Part shown: positions 13,573 through 27,600 of the stretch, one piece after another
Position numbering within the stretch: position 1 is the stretch's first letter
How the letters are laid out: the number at the start of each line of letters is the position of its first letter
NCBI RefSeq assembly: GCF_003073045.1
Contig: NC_037594.1
Location: 23,318,927 to 23,382,926, forward strand
Source: Pomacea canaliculata
Taxonomy: Eukaryota > Mollusca > Gastropoda > Architaenioglossa > Ampullariidae
Length of the DNA: 64,000 nucleotides
Direction of reading: 5' to 3'
Program-made: the position numbers and the translations under genes
Notes under the pieces: model-generated
The model's database searches: none
Told to the model about the DNA's origin: nothing
Seen by the model: only the letters and a program-made list of their open reading frames with translations

Positions 13573-15920
13573 GTGGCGTGCCAACTAAGTGTGTGGAACG
13601 AACACTCGCGGCCCGTGAGTTCACGCTTTCAGTTTAGCGAACAAGAGATGATGGATCTTTAGTGACATATTCTTCTGTTGCCGAACCGGCGAATGACTGG
13701 TGTATCTGAAGAGGAAGTGAACAGTACTACAGGGTGACTAGCAGGTCTGCATCGTTACCTTTAATTTTAACATATCTAGTCTCTTCGAAGTGGCGACTGT
13801 GTGAAAGGGAAAATTCATATCAAAGACGAGAGCCAGCGTCTATACGCGCCAGCAAACACACAGGCATTTGTTTACATTGATAACTGGGGCATAGTAAAGC
13901 ATAAAAACGCTCATAAAAGATAAACAGCTTTTAATCAGATTGCTAAAAACAGCTCCAAATCCATTTTTGTTTTTCATACCACGTAAGTGGTTTGAGTCAA
14001 AACAATTCATATTGAAATGCACAAGAAAATTGTATGGTTTTGATACAGAGATGCAGTCATTTTATGTCATGTTTTATTATTCTGCATTACTAATAAATAG
14101 AGTGGATCATTGCTACTAAAGAAAAACAGCTGTCTAAAAAACATTTACTAAATTTAGGAACGCCTTAACTAGGGTTGGATCTATTTAATTATAGTTAGCA
14201 ATACATAATGCAGACAGTGAAAAAGAAAACAAAAATGTGTGTAAAAATAAATGTAATACTTTGAGATAGAGCAGGGTGCATTTACAAGCATACTCTGCCA
14301 TCAGATCATCTTGAAAAACAGAACATGACCAAAACTCACTAAACAATTTTTCAGAGGTGGTGGCAGCTCCTAATCTTAATCTTCAACTTGGTATCAGACC
14401 ACTTCGCTAGAATTAGGGCAACCCACCTGTTGTGCATTGTTTGTGCTACTAATCTCATAATTCACTCCCAGTGGAGTAGGCCTGTGGTGGTTTATGATTT
14501 CGGACTGAACTGCCTGGACGTTGAATGTACACAGCAATTCATTTGAAAATATTAACTGGCATAAAATTCTGTTTAACATATCCATATTCTGTGTATATGT
14601 CTCTTTGAAGTTAAGACTGGCAGATTTTTATTTATTTACATTTTGTTACAGACAAATTAAGCTTGTTTAATGTTCTGTGAAATATGCTGTAGGCTCTGAC
14701 TAACACTAAACCTTGAGTATGTTTTTCCTCAAAGATTTAATACAGCACAATGTGGAATTGGGAATCATGTTGCAGCTGATCTGTAGGGCGAAAAAAAAAA
14801 TTAAGTAGTGAAAATTACAGCTTTCTTGTAGATTCTTTCTCTCACTCCTTCCATGTTCTGTGCGTGTTTGTGACTGTAAAGCCACAAATCTTCAACCTAA
14901 AGATAAAATTTAAAAGATCATGATCACTAAATCTATAACTGTGACTTCAGTTTTGTTGGGGTAAATTTTCCTTTATGAAATATATGATACATAAAATATT
15001 AAAGATGTGTTTATTGTGCTCTAAGAAATCTATGAACGATAGGATAATAATTGGCTAAATCTTACCATTAATCGCTTATGTTTTCACAGGCTAGCATACA
15101 AATTACAGAACAGTACAAAGCTTGGGAGATTTTAGGAACTGATTGCATGGTGGGTGTGTGTGTGCACACTGCACAGGAACAGGGGCAGAGGTGTAGACGA
15201 CACATGTTGCTGCCGTGTATACAATGTCAGGAAAATTTGAGAAGGCAGCTCCCAATTCATGTCAATTTCTGAGGCATGAACAAGTTTGCACAGAACCCCT
15301 GATCTTTTCCAGGCTTCCTGGATTTTTGTTCTACGCCTATGTTTTTTCTCAGATTATGGAATTCAACACATGTCTGTGGGCTTAGAACAATCCCTAGCTT
15401 CGGGATGCAAAATATTCCGGTAACAAATATCACTGGATTCAGAGAGGAACAGAATGTGTACACGAGATCTGCATGCTTGTGAGAGAGAGAGAAAGAGGAA
15501 GATTTTCATTTTCTGAAGACTGAATACAATGTCTGCAGCGAGGCAGAACCAGCTTGTTAGAAATTGGGTTCTTCGCACGTTCTAATTTTTATCAGCAAAC
15601 ATTTCCATACACATTCCAGGAGAGAAAGAACAGTTTACACCAAGTGGTCCGCAGAGAGCCTGTAAGAAAACAGTTTTTGAGATGTACATCAGCGTCTCGC
15701 CGAAGTCGACCCGGGTATGTAGGAGCGAGAGGGTACGCGATCCCCTTATCTGCCGGAGCCCTGGAAAAGACCCAGACGGCGCTGACGAGGAAAAGTAAAC
15801 ACTTACTCGCACTCTTTGTTCTTAGTCACAGCCCGAGCCGTCGCCTTGCCCTACGGAGCCCTGCGCATCCATGATTGAGGGCTGTGAACGTGCCAGTACG
15901 GAAGGTTGGGAAAGAAGCAT
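13573..15920. other. Non-coding stretch upstream of the TMEM198 gene
   Basis: No conserved protein segment was recognised. The first 2 kb are AT-rich. From about 15640 the sequence becomes richer in CpG (for example around 15690-15860), which may mark the edge of a promoter region. Confidence 0.3.
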
Positions 15921-15975
15921 GCAAACCACGGAGGTTCCTTTGCATCACAGACCTTCATTCATGGTCCGTGCTTGC
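15921..15975. repeat. Third CACGGA hairpin
   Basis: GCAAACCACGGA (15921-15932) pairs with TCCGTGCTTGC (15965-15975), with one bulge. The interior holds CACAGACCTTCATTC, matching the CACGGACCTTCA core of the hairpin at 1299. Confidence 0.5.
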
Positions 15976-16235
15976 ACCTTAAACTTGGTGCGACTGGCAG
16001 TCTCAGGAACTGAGGACTGAGCTAGCCTGTGTCATATCCATACATAAAAAGCCTAGAAATTACAGGTGATAGGTCCTTCATGGTCTTTTTGTATATTGGG
16101 GAAGGGAAGAAGAAAAGGTGCATCCTATTCAGGATTTTGATACTGACAAAGTAAGGACAAGAAAGATTGGGGTCTGACCGTGAGAACACGAACTTGTATT
16201 ACTGGACTGCTGGTAGACGAATTTTTTTTTTCCAG

Positions 16236-16393
16236 TTAACTACTAAAACGAGGTATGAGACTACAAAGTTTCCGGTTTATTCACGTTTCAGATTAACTAC
16301 TAAAACGAGGAATGAGACTACAAAGTTTCCGGTTTATTCACGTTTCAGATTAACTACTAAAACGAGGCATGAGACTACAAAGCTTCCGGTTTA
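16236..16393 (+). repeat. 57-bp minisatellite, 2.8 copies
   Basis: Three successive units begin TTAACTACTAAAACGAGG at 16236, 16293 and 16350. The third is incomplete. Units differ by only a few substitutions, so the expansion is recent. The period is a multiple of three, so one frame reads as a 19-residue repeat (LTTKTR-ETTKFPVYSRFR). There is no evidence of translation. Confidence 0.85.
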
Positions 16394-18479
16394 ATCATAT
16401 TCTTTGTATAGGCTCACCGAGACTAACACCCGAGAACTTGCTAAGCGTTGGTCTTGGTAGACAGACAGCAGTCCACCTATACATTTCCATGGTAAGAACT
16501 AATGTTGACCGCAACAGCGCATGGCCAGTCGACCGTTGCTAAGGAGATGACTGAACGCGTCTTAGGAATCAAGATGAAGCGATGGGAATAAGTCGAGAAA
16601 ACTTAGGTTGTCGGATTTTCTCGAGCTACTCCTTTCGCGGCTAGAAACGAAATTTTTCATATACTTATTTAAAGTATTTATTGTGTGGGTAGTGTAAAGT
16701 ATATATGAAAAAATGAGAAAACGGAAAGTATGGGTGGAGTTGCATGTGTACGTCGAAAGAATAGTTTGTTGGTTTTTTTTAGGTGTGGGGGGGGGTTACA
16801 ATAGCGCGATCAGTGACGACGGCGGGTGTGGGTGTGTTTAAACGGTATTTGTCGAGTAATTGGCGGCTATTAAGTCAAATTCCTAGGGTGATGTCACTTG
16901 GCAAAGAAACGAATTCTTCTTAAAGGCTTTAAGATTTTTGAAGAAAAAAATGGAGATTTTTTTAGATAGCATTCTCCTGGACAAAAGTGGGAGAGTAGCG
17001 TTGCGCCATGTTTCTCAGCGGGTTCGAGAGACGTGTAGTGTTGCAAGCGCACGATACAGATCGTGAGAGAGAGAGGGGGGTGGTGGAAGGGGACTGTTTT
17101 CATTGCACAGCCTTATAGGACCAGTGGGACGGTGAGAGGTTTTTAGCTGGATTGACTTGACTTGTTAGCTTGTCAGTCTTGTTTCCTTGGTGACAACCCC
17201 GCCCCGCCCCCTCCACACTCACATTCACTCTCGAGTTGTTTGGTCACTTTTTTTTCGCCCTTGTCTACAAACATTTCCTTGGTGTACTTTTCTTCCTTGT
17301 CAAATTCAACCTAACGGTTAATCTTTCATTCTGAAGTGTATCGAAGTACTCCACCAGGGATTGCAATTCGCATCAGAAAAAAAGTAGGTGGATGTTTTGG
17401 TTGAGAGCTCGTAATTATAATTTTCCGAATATCGCTCAAGAATCCCGCGTTCATTGTTTAATTGTTGTACATCACTCACAGGGCAGGCTGGCCCGATGAA
17501 CAACACAGTTTCAGATGTGCTTAGGAACAGCACTTCCACAAGGAGATTGTCATATTTGCAAACACGTTTAGTGACCAACAAAAAGTTGCTTAATATTTTT
17601 GGAGTTGATGTTCTAGTGCTACACTGAATATGCATATACGTCTCATCTCTCATGCAGTGGATGGAATGGCAAACTCCTAAATGTGATGCTTTGTAAATGA
17701 ACTGAATGTTGCACAAATTTATGCTTTTTTACGTGTCATTTAAAATAGAGCTTTAAGCCGTTGTCCGACAATAGCTTGTAGTGCCTTTGAAGAATGTGAG
17801 GATGAGGAACAGCCTCAGGGGTCAGTAATCCAGCTACTGGCAACCAAGCCACGCAGTTTGATGTAGAAAATGTGTTCTCTGGGCGCCTCAAAGAACTTTT
17901 AGTTGCTCCCACCTCTCCACCACCATTTTTTTAAAACACCTTTGCTCAGGAAGCCTGCCTTTTATCGTTCCCAGCTGTCTCACTTCTAATTCTCCTCAAC
18001 CCACCATAGCTGAGCACTTCATTTCTTGTGCGTTTTGTTTCAGCTGGTCTTGTGACAATGTTTTAGCAACTTGTAAACTTTGCCAAAAAAACCCCACAAA
18101 GTAACAGGTATAACATTTATAACATGTGAGTAGTGTTTAGGTTTTTAGGCAGAAATAGCTACTTTGCAGGGAGTGTATAGGTCGCTCAGTGATGGAGAGA
18201 ATGGCAGAACTAAACTATGTTAAGAAAGAAAATGTAAACACTGCATCGTGTTTTATATCAAAATTGTTTCATTAAAACAGATGTGCCCTAATATTAGCAG
18301 ACAGTTCAAACAGAAGCGCAACACAACTTTCATTTTTAGGGGGAAAAAACATGTTTGGATTCGGTTTTGTTGGTGCTGATTTTTATGTTTTACCGTGCTA
18401 TGATCAGCCCACCTCCACCCCAGTCTCAAGGATTTGAGATCCTATTATAGAGGCGTGGAATGCTTTACAATGGATTGTA

Positions 18480-19475
18480 AACTCGAGACACTCTAACGTG
18501 AAAGGGGAGCGGGGGCCGAGTCTGAGGAGTGGGTGAATGGTTGACTAAAGGCCGATAAATAGGCAGCGTTTATCTATCTCGTTATCATGTTTGTGGGATT
18601 TAGGGGGCGGGGGAGGCCGCGTGGCAGTTGTACATACAATCGATTTGTGCTCAACGTTAAAAAAAAAAAGAAAGGCGCGCCGGATGCTTTATATTGTGCA
18701 CGGCTTGTAGACATTAGCCCGCTCCTTGTGGCCTCTTGCATGACGGCACACACAGGCGGTCGCCAGCCTTTCCCATTCATGTAACTGGAGGTCACTTGGC
18801 GACAGACCTAGCCAACCGCCAGCGAGGTCCAGCATGTGTTGACTCATTGCGCACCCGAACAAACTCCCACCGATGATCTGGTTCGATTTGTTTTCGAACT
18901 GTAGAGGCCGCTCGCACGAAGCCGCACCTATATCCCACCCGCTGCTGCAGCGACAAAGGTGCGACTTTGCCTGAGTAGCTAGGAGAAGGAGGTGCGGCGA
19001 TGGTGCATCTTTCGTGCAGAAAGGTCTGCCAGGGATTTAATGTGTTTGCTCGCATTTGCGGCGTCGGTCTTTTGTTCCCAGCCTTTTTCTCTTCTTTTTT
19101 TTTTTTCTGCCAGAGCGTAAACCTGCGCGACACCGAGCTCTTCCCAGCTGGCGCGTGGAGCGAAGTCGACGCGCCGAACGAGCGATGACCTGTAGACAGT
19201 TCAAGGACTGTCGGCGGAGGTTGCGGGATTCTCTCTCTCTTGCACACACACACCCACACGTGCGCGCCAGATAAGAGCATTGTCGCATCAGCGAACGGTC
19301 CGCTTTCAGACTCGATCGGCTGGGTGTGCTTGGTAGCGAGTTGACGCGCATTTTGCTCGTCAAGCCCACAGTTGTCATGTGTCCAGCGGAAGGCATAATA
19401 AGGCGTGAATGCGGTCGACCATTCCGCTAAACGCACCCAATTTTCAGGCCGTTTACAACGCTATCTGAAAAGGTA
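18480..19475 (+). promoter_or_regulatory. GC- and CpG-rich island, candidate TMEM198 promoter and 5' exon
   Basis: This kilobase is distinctly richer in G, C and CpG than its surroundings, including GGGGGCGGGGGAGG near 18604 and GGCGCGCC near 18675. The first TMEM198 coding exon has a splice acceptor at 22621 just upstream of its ATG, so a non-coding first exon must lie 5' of it, and this island is the best candidate. A possible donor (AAAAG then GTAGGG) lies near 19471. The link is inferred from position and composition. Another possible donor lies at about 16488. Confidence 0.35.
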
Positions 19476-22400
19476 GGGGCATGTCATCCATCGCGTAGCA
19501 TGGTAGAGGAAACACATGTTGACTTTTTTAGCACTCCAAGAGGAAGACTGCCAAGGGGGCCAGGTTCCATTGAATGTTTTGTATTTCACCTCCCAACAAG
19601 TTACAAACTGACCCCACCCTCCCACCCAGTCTGTTGTCCACGCAAGGTGATGGTGGCAAAGACCATCGCGAACCTTTGTACCCTATATCCCACACCCCTT
19701 CCTCTTTCATAAAAAAAGTCGAAGGTGCAAACCCAGTGGCATGTTTATGCAGCTCTTTGGGATTATATGAAAGAAATGATCTTTTTGTAAATCCCAATGC
19801 ATCTTAAGATTGCACCAAATGGAGTGCAGAGAGAAGATGAATAGTATGCTGAGAGCAGGACCTATTATGTAAGCATCCAAGCATCGGACATGTTAGCTTT
19901 GTGTGGTGGGTATGAAGTAACTGGCATCCATGCCTGGCCAATGGGTGTCCAATGCTTTAGGTGGACTTAATGCCACTTCATAACCTTAACCACTGGTGCC
20001 GACAACACCGCATGCCTCTCACATTCCTCACCTCTTTACCCAGTTGGAAAATGTTCAGCCATTAAATATAACTGGTTTGGAATGAGAGGGAAAAATAAAG
20101 TCAGCTTTCAGTTGCCTGCATTGTTTTCCTGACCATAAAAATAGGTTTGGTTGACTGGATTCCAAATTTGTAACATGGTACACTTTTGTTCTTTTCTTTT
20201 GTAAAAGCTTGTACTGTTGGAAATAAGAAACACCATTATCATCATTGCCACTATCATATGCTTTTAGCAGTTGATGCTCTGTGCATACAGAAGCAAAGTG
20301 ATGGCAGGTGCATTTGTAGTTTCCTATATTTTACTGGAAAGAAGCAATTAACACAATCAGCCAAGGGTCAGTTGACATCTTCATGGTCTTCAGACTAGTA
20401 AATGACATCCAATGTGAAACCCCAGGCAGCTGGAAGTTACTCTGCAAGGCAGTAATTAGTACCTCCACCCCACTTTTTCCTGTTTGAGTCATTAGTTGCA
20501 GACTCTGCGGTCTGTGATGGCTGAGCTTGGTATTAAAATAGTTTATACCTTTAACATTTTATCTTCCATCTTTAAAATGTTGTCTTTCTGCCTAAGAGGG
20601 AACCAAGGCATCCATACCTTCACACTGGAGTTCAGATGATATTGGTTCACCCCTCTTTCCCTCTTGATGAAGCAGAAATGTTTAATTGTTTCGTGCATGT
20701 TCCTGTCTTACCCATTCTCTCTCTCTCTACACACAAATTCACACAACATACATTCTATTAGCCTACCTGACTGCATCCAAGGCAACCTCAGGGTTTGTGG
20801 ATCAAATTCATTGTTAGATAACAGTAAGAGTTAGGATAAATAATTGTCATTTCCTGCTTAGCTTTATTTTTGCATCATTTACTGTTGTTTTTCTGATACT
20901 TTTTTTATTTTTACTGTTGTGCTGCATTTTTATTAATTCTCTTTACTATTTGATGTTTATAGTACTGAGCCATTAGTTGTGACCAGTTGCATATAAGTTG
21001 CTCTTACATTGGAAATGAGCTGTTCAAAAGAAGGATGTTATATTTTGCACGTGAACGGATGCAGCCATTATGCTGTTCTTACAAGAAACTGGAAGTGATA
21101 TCACCATGGGTTTGATGAATAGGGGACCTGACTTTGCCAGGAGGGCACATCCTCATAAGATGACCTCATAGCACTGGTATCAGCAGCATACTTTGATGCT
21201 ATGCCCATCATTGGGCTGCAGAGAAGTGAGCAAGCACAGAATCATGCCCTAATAGCTAAGATTTATGAGGAGCATGAAGGCTTGCTTCATCACGCTATCA
21301 GACACTAAAACTTAGAGAGAGCAGAGAGATCTTCTCTAAAGGCTCAGAATTCTAGTTCCTCTGCTTCTACTTACATTCTGTTTCCCATTAGGTGTTTAAT
21401 CAGTAATGGGGGTCTTCCGGCATTTTTGGATGTTGCCATAATGACACATATTCTGCACCATAATCACAGATATCCTGACCTTTTAGCTACAGCTGCATCC
21501 TAAAAGGATTTTCAGTTTTACACAGGAAGTCTAGATTTAACTGTCCATGTCAGTGGAACATAGGAACTTAGATTGTATATACCCATATGCGTGTGTTATA
21601 TATAACGCATGTGCATGCAAACATGCACTCAAATGCCATTTTCAAGAGAATTGCACTTTGAAGATTGACAAGAATTTGTTTTTATTAGTAATAGTGAAAG
21701 CTGAATCCCAGCTGGCAGTGCTTGGGTTTCATAGTTAACAGCTGATTTATTCTTTTGATAGGTTGCTGGATAATAATAACTTAAATAATAAATAATAAAA
21801 ATGAACTTACACAGTGGCTGTGGCATTTTATTTCTGTTAAAAGTTGTTTTCATTCTTCTGCTGCTGCAGTTTGTATTTCTATAAATACTCAAGGCTTGTG
21901 TAAAAATGCTCCATTGATCCACATATTGCTAGTCCCTTTTCTAACCCTTTCTTCCAATTTTTTTTTTCATCTTATTGACTAGTCTGCCTACTTGTCTTCC
22001 TCTGCAGATTTCTGAAACTTTCAATCCTTACTGTTTGTTCCTTGATTCCTTTTTGTATCTTCTATGTTTGTCTTTAATTACTTGTCTGCATGGTTGTTTC
22101 TCCTTTGTCTTCTATCAGTATCTTGTTCTTGTCTCATTTGCTGAGAGCATGCTTCTTCATGTACCATATAAATCACACATTTATTATTATTATTATTTTC
22201 TCAGCCAACTTGGTTTTGATTTCTTCATTATTGTATTGTTTCTCTCCCCCACCCTCCCTGTCTATCTTTCTGTTTATTTTCTTCTATTATATTTTAGACT
22301 AGCAAACCAACATGCTGTTTTCATTTTGTAGACTTTTTTTCTTTTCTAGGCAGAAAACAATATTTTTTTCACAAATTTGTTTTTTTTCAATGACATGACA

Positions 22401-22621
22401 TGCACCCTATTTGATAGATCTGTTGACAGTGTAAGGGATTTACAAATATATTTTTTGCCTGTTTTATCTTAAAATGCTTCTAATGTTATGCATTTTAGAT
22501 GTTTCATCATTCAGATTGCTGTCATTCATATTCTTTTAGTCGTTTCTTCATTTTTTTTAACCTCCATGTTTGTAAGTCAGGGAGAATTCATTTTTGAATT
22601 ATTATTATTATTATTTTTCAG
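19476..22621 (+). other. Probable TMEM198 5' intron
   Basis: AT-rich non-coding sequence with pyrimidine-rich stretches and ATT repeats close to the acceptor. No conserved exon was recognised. Around 19905-20035 there is a more GC-balanced block that could be a repeat, but no boundaries were found. Confidence 0.35.
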
Positions 22622-22673
22622 GCTGGTACATTCTCAGTAGTTTTTGATGTTAACCAAGGAGTGAGGCCTTCCA

Positions 22674-24618
22674 ATGGAAAGGAGAATGGGTGATACGGTG
22701 CCATCTTCAGATTTGGGGGTCCACTCATTCAGCATTTCTACCAGCACTGTAAATGTCACCACAAATGAAAACTTTCAACTCCAGTGTGACTACATCAACA
22801 CCAACTACAGCATTGTTGCTGCCATCCTTTGCATTGCGTGTTTCATATTTGGTGTTTTGTACACATTCTTTGGTATGATGTTTTTTTATTGGGGTTTTAT
22901 TATTTTTATTATAGAGATATCTGTTGTAACTTATAGCTGCTTTATGTTATAAGAGCTTTAACAGCTCATATTTTTGGGATGCTAGATTTGCTTTTTCTTG
23001 ATGCTTTGCATATAAAGTGTACTACGTTTCATTAAAACATGGTGTGGGTTTTCTTTAAGATATACCAAGGTAAACCGCAAGTAATGTATTTCTCATCTAG
23101 CGCTTTCTTTGATTTTTTTAGACAGCAAAAGGGTAAAATGTATGATTGTTTCCCCCTTTTGTTGCAGGTTATCGCTTTTTAAAAGCAGTGATGTTCATTA
23201 CAGGATTTATCTTTGGCTCTGTGATTTTGTACACTGTTTGCTATGAGAAAAAACTTCTGCCACCAGAAGGAAACATTGGTGTTGCTGTTGGAGCGGGAAT
23301 TCTTTGTGGACTTTTTGCAATGCTTGTGCAGTATGTAGGCTTGTTCCTGACAGGCTTCCACTTTGGTGTTGCTGTGGCAGCATTCATCCTCATCATTGTG
23401 GAACAATTTGTACACCCTCCAGTCATTTGGATCCCTATTGGCGTTGTGGTTGGAATCGGGCTGGTTTTTGGCACACTCAGCCTGAAGTTTCAGAAAGCAC
23501 TGACCATTTTGGGTACCAGTGTGCTAGGTGGCGCTTTGATGGTAACATCGTTGGACTACTATATTGAACTGGCAGCCTTGATGCAGTTTGTGTGGGACGC
23601 TATCAAGGGCAACATTCCTCAGTCACTGTGTTGGTACAGCTGGATTATTCTAGGCTGTTGGCCATTTTGCTTCATCGTTGGCAGCCTAGTGCAGTGGCGT
23701 GTTACCAGTATGGGCATCGACCACAGAGATGGTGAGTCCTTCATCTTGATTAAAGTGCAATTTCTTTTTTGTATATCATTTTAATGATCTTTCTACTGCA
23801 ATACTTGTATAAGCAAACTGATTACAGCAAAGATAATGTTTTGATAATATGAATTTTCTGATTATTGGAAAATAAATAAATTTTCATGTTTTAGTGTTCA
23901 GATGTTTGCCCTTTTGCTATATTATAAGTCCAAACATATTATATATATTAATTCAAATGATTTTGGAATTCTATATGCTGAAAGTATGCGTAATCTCTCC
24001 AATTTCCAGTACTGCACAATAGAAAAGGCGTTGATCTGCAAAGACTTCGCATGCGACAGAGACGGGAAGCACAGCATACTCGATATCGCCACCTGTACCA
24101 AGTCCGTAGGGTTAATGGGGATGTCATTTCACAAGTGAGCAAGCTGCTGCTTTTCTTTCCTGCTTTTTGTTTTCTTCAAAAATTGCATGCAAACATGTAA
24201 CCATCACCATATGAAATCATTGCATGTCTATAATTTAAATACTGTCTTTGACTACTGTGTGGTGCAGCACTGCTACACTTAATTAAGAGCAAAAAATTTA
24301 ATTATGTAGATGTCGGTGTGGAGAGAATTTTGTGACAAACCTATCTATCCATCAGTAAAAGGTAACTATGTTTACTGCTGCTCAGCGATTACATTTTTCG
24401 AAAGTGCGTATTGTTAATTTTTGCCCCACCCTTATGCCAGTTGTGGTTTGTAGTTTTGAGTGACCGGCAGAATCTCTCTTTGTTTTTCTCTACAGGGTTA
24501 CATTCAGAGCATCCAGCATAAGCTTTCTCCAGCTACACAGAGTCTTACTGCGATGAGCACAGACCCTTCTGCCACAGAGCTGGAGAGTGCCACAACCACT
24601 CTAACTCAAGTGCCCTGA
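22674..24618 (+). CDS. TMEM198: TMEM198-family multipass membrane protein
   Basis: Coding exons: 22674-22872, 23168-23731, 24010-24134 and 24496-24618, totalling 1011 nt (336 aa; human TMEM198 is about 360). The first exon opens at an acceptor ending 22621, so 52 nt of 5'UTR precede the ATG. After a polar N-terminus with NVT and NYS glycosylation sequons there are about seven hydrophobic segments. Family landmarks are FGVLYTFFGYRFLKAVMFITG, CGLFAMLVQYVGLFLTG, LDYYIELAALM, LCWYSWIILG and VQWRVT. The basic cytosolic tail contains RMRQRREAQHTRYRH and RVNGDVISQGYIQS, which match vertebrate TMEM198 (compare FNGDVLSPSYIQS). The vertebrate protein has been reported to promote LRP6 phosphorylation in Wnt signalling. 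That role here is by homology only. Neighbouring genes give no functional hint. Confidence 0.93.
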
Positions 24619-27600
24619 TGTGCAATTATCAGTGTCTATTGGCTTTCATGCTCAGAGGGTTAAACATTGCCAGGTTCACAGTGATTCTGCAGGGGTTAAC
24701 TACAACACAGCTTGTGAGTTAGAACTTCTGTAAGCATGATACAGAGGGATTATTTTATTTCCCGTTGTCATGCTGTTTGACTTGAGATTTTCTTCTTGCA
24801 CACGTGGCTAATCTGCATTCCAATCCTCTATTTTTTCAAACCAATCCTCAAATACTCAGGATCTGGAAAAGAGTGGAAGACATGTGATTTAAAGCAGATG
24901 GGGATGTGATGGATTGTGTATTTTCAGTTTAGGTACTTGCCAAGAAGGAAGCTCTCTACAGCCTGGCTGCCAACCTCAAGGCAGTCGTTGCTTTCAACAA
25001 TTTTTTTTTTTTTTTAACATGTAAAACCCAAAGTGACATTGCCATGATGTGTTTTTGTTGCTGACAATGTATTTGCAGTGTGTTCAAAAAGTGGGGTTCC
25101 CTCAAAAAGGGTTTTCGGAAAGGTTTATGTGTTTTGAGCACACCAATTTGTACTGAAGTTTATTTTGACTCATTGACTGAGTTTTACTTCAGATGTGTAA
25201 ATGCAAGTGACTTGTATAAGAAATGCTGGCTGTGTGCACTGAATGACTTTTTGTGTTACATTATTTCTATTGCAATAGGCATTATATACAGTAGAATGGA
25301 GTCTTACCCCAACATCCCTGTGTTGTGATGTCCTCATTGTAATAAGAAATCTGAAGCATTATAAAATCAGGCTTGTGAGAGGCATTTAAAACATGCCATT
25401 TCACTTGAGCTTATTTAAGAACTGTTGTAGATCCCAACTTTAAATATTTAAGTACAACTACAAGTCTACAAATTTTGCCAACCTGTTTATAACTTTACAT
25501 ATTTGAGAGTGCAAATCTGTGATGACTTCTGTGTCCATGTTTCACTGCTTTTGCCCTGCCTTGCTCTGTGTAGACTGGGCTGTAATTCACCTCTTTTTAT
25601 TCTTTTATTCTGTAGTTAATGAGTGTTGTAAGGAAGCAGTATTTCCATAACAAATGTGTGGAATATTCCTTGAGGTTGCCTCTATGAACTCTTAACTAGT
25701 GATGTGGTCATTTGGCTAGGATGATCAAGTACAAAATTAAATACTTATTGGCGTTTCAAAGATTGTGTTGGCTTAAATGATGCGTGCATCATCCTCAATA
25801 CAAACATCTTTACTTCATCAATATTATGAAAATAATGTTAAATATTGATCTGCACATTCATATGTTTTTGACAGCAGACGTGGTGCTTGGATGGGGACAT
25901 ATGCACTGAGTTAAACATATGTATATCTCTATGTAGCTTGAAGTTCTTACTATACTTTATGGATTCCTTATTTTTTTAGACCATGTAGATTCATGTTTGA
26001 AAGATTAAAAGTAGCAGTTATTCTGTCATAAGGGAGGGGCTGATTTTGGAGCCCTTTTTAGAATGGTACTTCTGAAATCGGAAAGCGATTTTATTCTTTC
26101 TGCAACTTCTGTATCACTGTGACTGCCATCCACAATCATGTAATTTGAATGGACTTTGGGAGATCATTTTAGGAATTTATTCCTTTGTTAAGAACATAAG
26201 TTAGTATAGAAATATATTTTCATAAAATGTGAGCTTAAAATTTTTTTTATGTAAGGCAGGTAATGTTGATTATCATAGTGTGGAAGAATTGTGGGCAGTG
26301 CAAGACCTCAGCTTTTTTTTTTTAAGGATCCTTAAAGCCTGTCATAAAGATGGTGACATTGTTAGTTGAGCAAACTGATGTCAGTAGAGAAAGATTTTGA
26401 TGTATCTCTATGAACATATAGACAGTTTTGAAATGGTGAAGGCAATACAGTGTTCGATAGAGACAGTGGAAATTTATCTAATTTCTTGAACATGAAGTGT
26501 TGAACGCTTTGTAATGCAGAAAAAAATGAATCTGCATTCAGAAACACTGGATTGCCAGAAAGCATCTTGAAAAATAATCCATCAGTATTAGGAGTCTTAG
26601 CAACAATGTGTGTGAACTAAAACCTTAAGGTTTTGCTTAGGGATTGGACAAAGGGGCACACAACACATGATGCCTGGTGCTAAATGTAGAACTCATTTGT
26701 AGTTTAGGGTAGTTGATGCTTTCTTCCCTTCCTCTCTCCCAACCCTCCTTATCACAAGAAGTGTCTGCAACTCCATATGATGGGGACTATGTTCCTTAGT
26801 TCACATGTGTGTTCTTTTTTCTTTGTTAGCTTTACATTAATTGCTAATGACTGAGTAATGGAAACTTTTATGTCTTTGAAATGTTTCTTTGTTTTAATTT
26901 GCAATATTAGGAGATTCTAAATGTAGATACTAACATATACTAAAATATAGGTTGATAGCATCTGATTTCTTTTGTCTTTCTGCGCTTGGTTCTCCTTTGT
27001 GTGTTAGGATGCTGCTCTTTGTTTTCCTGTGTGAACATAGAGGTAAAAATAGAGTGGGGGGGGGGAGCTGAAAATAAAGAATTCTGTATGCATCATTCAT
27101 TTTCATCTTATTTTTGAAAACTACAATCTTCTGAACTGTGAAGCTTTATCATCTTTATTTACTCTCCAAAAAGTGATGAAAAGACACACACATGAAATTT
27201 TGAACAAAAATGTCAGAGGTGCTTTTGACATAACTAAACTAGCATCTACGTATACAGAAGCCAAAACATCTTGATTTGATGGCCTTTAAGAGTAATAATT
27301 CTTCATAACACAATGGACCCCCTCTATCGGAACATGAAGATTATTAACAAAAGTGAGGATTGAGTTATGTTCAATTAGGATGATACCGTGCTAATGGGAG
27401 GATGTGCAGAGAACATTGTTTATATTTAAATGCTGTCATTGTTGTACTGAAAATACAGGGCTTAGATCATAAACAAGCTCCCCATAAAAAGCTTACATGC
27501 ATTGATAGTTTTCAGAGGCAGTTAGCTCATTAAAGTTGTAGATTTAAGAGACTGGTCATTAACTTTGCACAGTACCAGCTGATTACATTTATGAGGGAAT

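Noticed and set aside
18792..19436. 214-codon open frame on the minus strand, the longest uninterrupted frame in the window.
   Set aside because: It lies in a CpG-rich promoter-like island where stop codons are rarer. It includes a lysine run made by a T-tract on the other strand, resembles no family, and has overlapping open frames on both strands.
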